From NCBI GenBank assembly GCA_023438965.1, contig JAEXPB010000420.1, positions 1-6,622 of the forward strand: a stretch of DNA of 6,622 nucleotides, written 5' to 3'. Each line of letters starts with the position of its first letter. Within the stretch, counting starts at the first letter, position 1. The stretch is from Bacillota bacterium. Lineage in GTDB: Bacteria; Bacillota; Clostridia; Saccharofermentanales; UBA5734. Of this stretch, positions 1 to 3,795 are shown piece after piece. The position numbers and the translations under genes were made by a program. The notes beneath the pieces are model-generated. The model did no database searches and was not told the origin of the DNA. It was given only the letters and a program-made list of their open reading frames with translations.

Positions 1-25
1 GTCTTTATCTGGGAGGATCATCAGC

Positions 26-1006
26 ATGAACAGCCCGAAGTCCATTTTGGTTACCCTGCCCCTGACTGACGCGCAGAAACAGGCGCTGGCGGCGCAAGCC
101 CCCGGTTGTGCTTTCACATATCTGCCAGTACCGAAGCTGACCCGGGAACAGGTGCAGGCGGCACAGATCATCCTTGGCAATGTCCCGCCGGCTTTGCTGA
201 AGGGCTCGCCAAGTCTGGAATGGCTGCAGCTCAACTCTGCCGGCGCCAAGGATTTCGTCGCGCCGGGCGTCCTGCCGGCCGGCGCCATCCTGACCAATGC
301 CACCGGTGCTTACGGTCTGGCCATTTCCGAGCATCTGCTTGGCATGCTGCTCACGATCCAGAAGAAACTGTATCTCTATCGGGACAATCAGCACCAGGGA
401 CTTTGGCATGATGAAGGCTCGGTTACCTCGATTGCCGGATCCACCGTTCTGATCGTCGGCCTCGGTGACATCGGCGGCCAGTTTGCCCGCAAGGTGAAAG
501 CCCTCGGTGCCTATACTATCGGCGTCAAGCGGCATGCCTCCGCCAAGCCGGACTACCTGGATGAGCTCTATACGATGGAGCAACTGGATGACCTGCTGCC
601 GCGGGCGGATATTGTGTCGCTCAGTTTGCCGGACACGCCGGAAACTTTTCATCTATTTGACCGGGAGCGGCTCAGCCGGCTTCAACAGTCAGCCATTGTG
701 CTGAATATTGGCCGCGGCTCGGTTTTCGAAACCGAAGCGCTCTGTGATTGCCTGGCGAGCGGCCACCTGGCCGGCGTCGGCCTCGACGTGACCGATCCGG
801 AGCCGCTGCCGGCCGGTCATCGCCTGTGGTCGATCCGCAACGCAGTCATTACACCGCATGTCTCCGGCGGTTATCATCTGCCAGCCACACTATTGAACAT
901 TGTGCGGATCGCCACGACCAACCTGGGGCATTTCATGCGCGGCGAATTCGCGGCCATGGAGAGCCCGGTCGATTTCCAGACCGGCTACCGGCGCTTTGTC
1001 GAGTAA
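26..1006 (+). CDS. D-2-hydroxyacid dehydrogenase, probably NADP(H)-dependent
   Basis: A 326-residue cytosolic oxidoreductase of the D-isomer 2-hydroxyacid dehydrogenase family, which interconverts 2-keto acids and D-2-hydroxy acids. The length is normal for the family. The Rossmann motif GLGDIG is at residues 145-150. The catalytic triad is visible as Arg230 (in NIGRG), Glu259 (in DPEPLP) and His278 (in TPHVSG). The substrate-domain signature WLQLNSAG is at 66-73. At the end of the second Rossmann strand, where NAD-specific members carry an Asp, this protein has Lys168-Arg169. That is the pattern of NADP(H)-using members, so NADP(H) preference is inferred. The ATG is preceded by GGGAGG at 11-16 with a 9-base gap, which supports this start. 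The gene converges on the next one, with 27 bases between stop codons. The actual substrate (glyoxylate, hydroxypyruvate or another keto acid) cannot be read from the sequence. Confidence 0.93.
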   Translation: MNSPKSILVTLPLTDAQKQALAAQAPGCAFTYLPVPKLTREQVQAAQIILGNVPPALLKGSPSLEWLQLNSAGAKDFVAPGVLPAGAILTNATGAYGLAISEHLLGMLLTIQKKLYLYRDNQHQGLWHDEGSVTSIAGSTVLIVGLGDIGGQFARKVKALGAYTIGVKRHASAKPDYLDELYTMEQLDDLLPRADIVSLSLPDTPETFHLFDRERLSRLQQSAIVLNIGRGSVFETEALCDCLASGHLAGVGLDVTDPEPLPAGHRLWSIRNAVITPHVSGGYHLPATLLNIVRIATTNLGHFMRGEFAAMESPVDFQTGYRRFVE

Positions 1007-1033
1007 TCCTGACGGTTTGGCATTTTCGGGCGG

Positions 1034-1483
1034 TTATTCCTGGTACTCGTCCAGCAAGCCGGCCGCATAACGCACATAATCGGCGCAGGACCGCTGCCGG
1101 TAATATGCGTCGGTCCGCGGCTCCGGCGTCGGATCGGTTGATGCGCTTTCGGGCGGTATGATATCCCGGCACAGGATCGAGCCGTACTCGGTGCGGAATT
1201 GCCTGGCCAGGTCCTGAATCCGCTGGTAATGGGCTTTCTTGGCCGCCAGGTCCTGAGGATCCGCGTAGCCGTATTTCATGCCGGCAACCATGAACAGACC
1301 GGTCAGCGCGCCGCATACTTCGCGCAGGCGCCCCATGCCGCCGCCAAATGACGAGGCCAATTTCAAGGCTGTCGCCTGATCCAGGCCCAATTCCTCATGA
1401 TAGGCGGCAAATACCGACTGGGCGCAATTATAGCCTTCCTTGAACAGGGCTGCCGCCCGCTCCGCATGATTGATCTGATCCAT
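1034..1483 (-). CDS. C_GCAxxG_C_C family putative redox-active protein
   Basis: A 149-residue protein of the C_GCAxxG_C_C family, defined by about 140 residues and four invariant cysteines; its biochemical role is unknown and redox activity is presumed. The four cysteines are Cys20 (in GYNCAQSV), Cys57 (in VCGALTG), Cys105 (in ILCRD) and Cys133 (in SCADYV). The glycine-rich FGGGMGR stretch at 46-52 before the second cysteine is typical. No signal peptide or membrane segment is seen, so it is cytosolic. I chose the ATG at 1483, not the one at 1543, because GGGAG lies 7 bases upstream (plus-strand CTCCC, 1491-1495) and family similarity begins there. The gene is divergent from thioredoxin, another dithiol protein, and the two may be controlled together. 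Family assignment is firm, function is not. Confidence 0.91.
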   Translation of the reverse strand: MDQINHAERAAALFKEGYNCAQSVFAAYHEELGLDQATALKLASSFGGGMGRLREVCGALTGLFMVAGMKYGYADPQDLAAKKAHYQRIQDLARQFRTEYGSILCRDIIPPESASTDPTPEPRTDAYYRQRSCADYVRYAAGLLDEYQE

Positions 1484-1533
1484 GCTCTCACTCCCGATCT
1501 GCAATGATCTCTGGCTTGCCACAGGCATATTCC

Positions 1534-1562
1534 ATATTATCATGCTTTCGTGATATGGTCAC
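1534..1562 (-). promoter_or_regulatory. Candidate promoter for the C_GCAxxG_C_C gene
   Basis: On the minus strand, GTGACC (1557-1562; four of six to TTGACA) and TAATAT (1534-1539; four of six) are separated by 17 bases. An overlapping GATAAT (1536-1541) is an alternative -10. The -35 overlaps the left part of the palindrome at 1558-1576. The implied leader is about 45 bases. The match is modest, so this is tentative. Confidence 0.38.
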
Positions 1563-1576
1563 GGAAAAGCCGTGAC
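1558..1576. repeat. Perfect 7-bp inverted repeat between divergent redox genes
   Basis: GTCACGG (1558-1564) and CCGTGAC (1570-1576) form an exact inverted repeat around the 5-base centre AAAAG. Neither strand has a T-run after it, so it does not look like an intrinsic terminator. It covers the spacer and -35 region of the candidate thioredoxin promoter and overlaps the candidate -35 of the divergent gene, the position expected for an operator shared by both. The regulator is unknown; it could also be an RNA hairpin. Confidence 0.55.
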
Positions 1577-1581
1577 TCCTC

Positions 1582-1590
1582 TGTTAAAAT
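1582..1590 (+). promoter_or_regulatory. Candidate extended -10 promoter for thioredoxin
   Basis: TGTTAAAAT at 1582-1590 reads as an extended -10 (TG, one base, then TAAAAT, five of six to consensus). No good -35 lies 16-18 bases upstream, which is common for extended -10 promoters. Transcription would begin near 1597, about 30 bases before the ATG. The palindrome at 1558-1576 sits just upstream. Called by eye only. Confidence 0.45.
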
Positions 1591-1626
1591 GGGCACAAAT
1601 CAAATTTTGAAATGGAGATGAGTCTA

Positions 1627-1962
1627 ATGGCTTCCAAAAATGTGATAACCTTGACCGCAGAAAATTTCGAGAATGAAGTGATCAAATCCGATAAACCTGT
1701 CCTGATCGATTTCTGGGCTACCTGGTGCGGGCCGTGCCGGATGATCGCACCGACAATCGACGCGCTGGCCGATGAAATGGGCGACAAAATCAAGGTCGGT
1801 AAAGTGAATGTCGATGAACAGCAGGAATTGGCTGCTGCATTCAAGGTCATGAGCATTCCGACTCTGGCCATGACCCGCGGCAATACGGTGATCATGCAGA
1901 GCGTCGGCGTCAAGTCCAAAGATGCGCTGAAGCGGGAAATCGAAGCCCGGATCGGCGCCTGA
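1627..1962 (+). CDS. trxA: Thioredoxin
   Basis: A 111-residue single-domain thioredoxin, the usual length, which reduces protein disulfides in the cytosol and is itself recharged by thioredoxin reductase. The WCGPC active site is at 33-37 with redox cysteines 34 and 37. The buried acid is Asp28 (in LIDFW). The cis-proline is Pro78 (in SIPTL) and the conserved late glycine is Gly94. The strand after the cis-proline is unusual: most thioredoxins read close to LFKNGE there, but this one reads AMTRGNT (81-87), losing the aromatic residue and shifting the turn glycine. Three in-frame ATGs exist (1612, 1618, 1627). Only the last has a spaced Shine-Dalgarno (GGAG, 1614-1617, 9-base gap), and the conserved protein begins just after it. 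No thioredoxin reductase gene is in the window. Fold and function are secure; trxA is used generically, as paralogs may exist elsewhere. Confidence 0.96.
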   Translation: MASKNVITLTAENFENEVIKSDKPVLIDFWATWCGPCRMIAPTIDALADEMGDKIKVGKVNVDEQQELAAAFKVMSIPTLAMTRGNTVIMQSVGVKSKDALKREIEARIGA

Positions 1963-2008
1963 CCCGGCAATGGGCGATGCCCGCCCGATCGCGTTCAAGC
2001 ATTATCCA

Positions 2009-2041
2009 AAAGGCAGCGGACAAATACAGTTCGCTGCCTTT
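2009..2041. terminator. Bidirectional terminator between thioredoxin and the PHP gene
   Basis: AAAGGCAGCG (2009-2018) pairs exactly with CGCTGCCTTT (2032-2041). Three further inner pairs, one of them G-U, extend the stem to 13 pairs around a 7-base loop (2022-2028). The stem begins 46 bases after the thioredoxin stop and lies 22 bases past the PHP stop on the other strand. The A/T ends give short U-tracts in both directions (TTT on plus, TTTT on minus), so one hairpin can serve both convergent genes. Confidence 0.78.
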
Positions 2042-2063
2042 CGCTCATTAAGGGCAAAGGCCA

Positions 2064-2885
2064 TCAGAGCAGACTGTCCAGCGGCAGCGGATGGTCCTTA
2101 TCCCAGGGTAAAGTCAAGTATTGAAAGCCGATTTCCCGCAGCAACGCATAGGCCGTGGCAAAACCGCGCCCCAGGTGGGCGGCCTGATGCGCATCGCTGC
2201 CGATGCTGACCAGGCGGCCGCCGCATCGACAATATTCGCTGGTAAAAGTGATGTCCGGGATGGTCTTCCCGAGCGGCGCGAAGAGGCCGGAAGTGTTGAT
2301 CTCCAAAATTTTGCCGGATTGGGCGCAAACCCGGGCCAACTCATGGTCCAGCCCGCTGATCTCGCGCGCCAGCTGGGCGTCCTTCAAGAAAACCGGTTTC
2401 AAGTACCGCTTGTAAACACCAGCATGGCCGATGACGTCAAACTCGGGCCGGGCAAGCATAGCCTTCACTTCAGCGTAGTAAAACCGGATCATGTCCAGGA
2501 CGCGCTGCTTGCCGATTGAATCTGCTTGGCCAAGCTCCGCCTGATTGTCCGTCGACTTCGGAAACGATAGGTGAACCGAGCCGATCGTATAGGCATAGCG
2601 ATAACGCTGCAGGTTATCCAGAATTTTGGCCTCGCCGCGGCTGGCGTAATCGATCTCCGCTCCGGCCCAGAAAGGGCAGCCTTGCTCCTGATAAGCATGG
2701 ATGGCCTGAAGATAATCCGCTGGATCGAAGTGACCATATGAGCCGCCGCCGGGCAGGACATCGACGTGGTCGGTCAAGCCGATCCCCCTGATCTGGCCTC
2801 CCCGGACAGCCGCGGCATAATCATCCAGCGTGGAACGTCCGTCGGTGGAAAAGGTCGTATGAACATGGGTGTCGAAAATAGGCAT
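2064..2885 (-). CDS. PHP-domain phosphoesterase, histidinol-phosphatase type
   Basis: A 273-residue member of the PHP family, closest by motif and length to HisK/HisJ-type histidinol-phosphatases, which dephosphorylate L-histidinol phosphate in histidine synthesis. The trinuclear metal site is complete by eye: His7 and His9 (DTHVH), Asp15, His40 (LTDH), Glu77 (GAEID), His105 (GSVH), His154 (GHAG), and Asp231 with His233 (GSDAH). The EINTSG segment at 195-200 is also typical. No histidine-biosynthesis gene lies nearby, so histidinol phosphate as substrate is only the best guess; other PHP enzymes hydrolyse different phosphate esters. The frame opens at 2945, but similarity starts at the ATG at 2885 (MPIFDTHVH). 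This start lacks a good Shine-Dalgarno, which is unusual beside the other genes here. The gene converges on thioredoxin across a shared terminator. Confidence 0.9.
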   Translation of the reverse strand: MPIFDTHVHTTFSTDGRSTLDDYAAAVRGGQIRGIGLTDHVDVLPGGGSYGHFDPADYLQAIHAYQEQGCPFWAGAEIDYASRGEAKILDNLQRYRYAYTIGSVHLSFPKSTDNQAELGQADSIGKQRVLDMIRFYYAEVKAMLARPEFDVIGHAGVYKRYLKPVFLKDAQLAREISGLDHELARVCAQSGKILEINTSGLFAPLGKTIPDITFTSEYCRCGGRLVSIGSDAHQAAHLGRGFATAYALLREIGFQYLTLPWDKDHPLPLDSLL

Positions 2886-2955
2886 GATCTGATGTTCGCT
2901 TTCTGTGTGCTTAAGTTCTAAACGCACCGAAGGAAAGCATAACATATTATCTCGA

Positions 2956-2986
2956 CTTTTTCACCTCGCTGCGTGGCGTGAAAAAG
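2956..2986. repeat. 9-bp inverted repeat after the antitoxin gene
   Basis: CTTTTTCAC (2956-2964) and GTGAAAAAG (2978-2986) are exact inverted copies around a 13-base centre. The repeat begins 5 bases beyond the antitoxin stop, between the toxin-antitoxin operon and the PHP gene. It lacks a T-tract after the stem on either strand, so a standard terminator is doubtful. It could be a weak terminator, a transcript-stabilising hairpin, a protein site for the PHP promoter, or a trace of the island edge. Confidence 0.5.
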
Positions 2987-2991
2987 AGGAG

Positions 2992-2999
2992 CTATTTAA
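2992..2999 (+). repeat. Left copy of 8-bp direct repeat flanking the toxin-antitoxin operon
   Basis: CTATTTAA occurs here, overlapping the antitoxin stop codon, and again at 3773-3780 beyond the operon promoter. With following bases the two copies agree at 10 of 11 positions. The pair brackets the AT-rich toxin-antitoxin segment. Being short and AT-rich, it may be chance. Confidence 0.35.
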
Positions 3000-3264
3000 A
3001 ATCAATGATCAGCTTCTTGCCCAGTCCTTTGGCTAATTTCTGCAGTGTATTGATACTCGGATTCGCTTTGCCCGTTTCAATGCGGCTCAGCACGGCTTGA
3101 TCCATGCCAACGCGGTCCGATAACTGTTGTTGGGTCATGCCGGCTTCATTTCTAGCCTTAATCAAAGCTTGAACAAAACTATACTCAGCTTCCGATGCTT
3201 CCCAGGCTGACTTAAATTCAGAATCAAGCAGTTTTTTTTCAAGATGCTTTTGAAAATCATCCAT
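2992..3264 (-). CDS. higA: HigA-type antitoxin, XRE-family HTH
   Basis: A 90-residue antitoxin of a type II toxin-antitoxin pair. Residues 1-33 form a charged helical lead (LLDSEF, EASEAEYSF) of the kind usually found in HigA proteins that pair with Gp49-like toxins. Residues 34-85 form a Cro/C1-type helix-turn-helix, with TQQQLSDRVG (44-53) and the recognition helix QAVLSRIETGKANPS (56-70). The expected roles are neutralising the upstream toxin by direct binding and repressing the operon promoter. The ATG lies inside the last codons of the toxin gene, an 8-base overlap that suggests translational coupling. AGGGA sits 8 bases upstream of the ATG. The coding DNA is much more AT-rich than the flanking metabolic genes, which suggests acquisition. 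The name higA is by family layout; partner specificity is inferred. Confidence 0.92.
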   Translation of the reverse strand: MDDFQKHLEKKLLDSEFKSAWEASEAEYSFVQALIKARNEAGMTQQQLSDRVGMDQAVLSRIETGKANPSINTLQKLAKGLGKKLIIDFK

Positions 3265-3613
3265 AACTTATTTCCCTACTTTCATATATCGTTTTGCATC
3301 TAAGCGCTCGATCTATTTCGCCAGGCGGAGTTTTCGGCGTCTTTTTCACAAAACCGTTCGTCAGAATAATTTTCTTGTCCTTTATAAAAAAATACAGGAT
3401 TCGCGTGATATTATTCGATTGCTGTATTCTCAGTTCAAAAATGCCATTCTTTACCTGGCTCGAAAATGGTTCTCCCAATTGTGGACCGAATTCTCTTAAG
3501 AGCATGATCTGTCTAAAAACTTTACTCTGCATCTTGATATCTAGGCTATCAATAAATTCCTCCACAGGTTTCTGTCCATGATCAGTATGAAAGTACTCGA
3601 TATCATAGGCCAT
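3257..3613 (-). CDS. higB: HigB-type toxin, RelE/Gp49-like mRNA interferase
   Basis: A 118-residue toxin of the phage-derived Gp49-like branch of the RelE/HigB superfamily. Relatives cut mRNA on the ribosome, so this is expected to slow translation when free of antitoxin. Family marks are GIFELRI at 57-63, RILYFF at 71-76, and the hallmark block NGFVKKTPKTPPGEI at 86-100. Its basic residues include Lys90, Lys91 and Lys94, but which residues are catalytic cannot be decided from sequence. The frame opens at 3664, but the promoter -10 lies inside that extension. The ATG at 3613 has AAGGA 8 bases upstream (plus-strand 3622-3626), so it is the start. The toxin-first order with an 8-base overlap into the antitoxin is the HigBA arrangement, the reverse of most type II systems. 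No frameshift or truncation is visible, so the pair is probably functional. Confidence 0.92.
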   Translation of the reverse strand: MAYDIEYFHTDHGQKPVEEFIDSLDIKMQSKVFRQIMLLREFGPQLGEPFSSQVKNGIFELRIQQSNNITRILYFFIKDKKIILTNGFVKKTPKTPPGEIDRALRCKTIYESREISYG

Positions 3614-3634
3614 GTTGTCATTCCTTTCAGCAAA

Positions 3635-3654
3635 ATATGACATATATATCATAT
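3635..3654. promoter_or_regulatory. Candidate antitoxin operator overlapping the -10
   Basis: ATATGA (3635-3640) and TCATAT (3649-3654) are inverted copies around an 8-base AT centre, covering the -10 and the predicted start of transcription. HigA-type antitoxins normally repress their own promoter by binding such palindromes, so this is the likely autoregulatory site. AT-rich sequence makes chance palindromes easy, hence moderate confidence. Confidence 0.5.
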
Positions 3655-3677
3655 ATCTAGCCATGATAATCTGTCAA
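3648..3677 (-). promoter_or_regulatory. Strong sigma-A type promoter of the toxin-antitoxin operon
   Basis: On the minus strand, a perfect TTGACA (-35, 3672-3677) is followed after 18 bases by TATGAT (-10, 3648-3653; five of six to consensus). Transcription would start near 3641, giving a leader of about 28 bases before the toxin ATG at 3613. This placement rules out the longer toxin frame that opens at 3664. Confidence 0.72.
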
Positions 3678-3772
3678 CAAGAAGATATAAAGCGACACTT
3701 GAATAATCCGCTAATTCAGAATCATCTTTTCTGAGGGCAGTTCCCATGGATCACTCACTAAATGTTGGACCC

Positions 3773-3780
3773 CTATTTAA
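3773..3780 (+). repeat. Right copy of 8-bp direct repeat flanking the toxin-antitoxin operon
   Basis: Second copy of CTATTTAA, 16 bases before the mannosidase stop codon, near where base composition returns from AT-rich to GC-rich. The significance of the pair is uncertain. Confidence 0.35.
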
Positions 3781-3795
3781 TATTCAGCATGCTTT

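Noticed and set aside
5..652. 215-codon minus-strand open frame opposite the dehydrogenase
   Set aside because: It is antisense to a gene with intact Rossmann and catalytic motifs and has no motif of its own.
1000..1049. CGAGTA/TACTCG inverted repeat across the two convergent gene ends
   Set aside because: Only 6 bp with a 38-base loop, lying inside both coding ends; it does not form a plausible terminator.
2121..2519. 132-codon plus-strand open frame opposite the PHP gene
   Set aside because: It is a shadow of the PHP coding sequence, with low-complexity composition and no ribosome site of note.
3716..3734. TCAGAA/TTCTGA hairpin as a mannosidase terminator
   Set aside because: The 6-bp, AT-rich stem has no T-tract following it on the minus strand, so it is too weak to call.
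3758..3780. TTGGACCCC stretch resembling an IS3-type element end
   Set aside because: There is no matching inverted partner, no transposase remnant, and the match is only a few bases.
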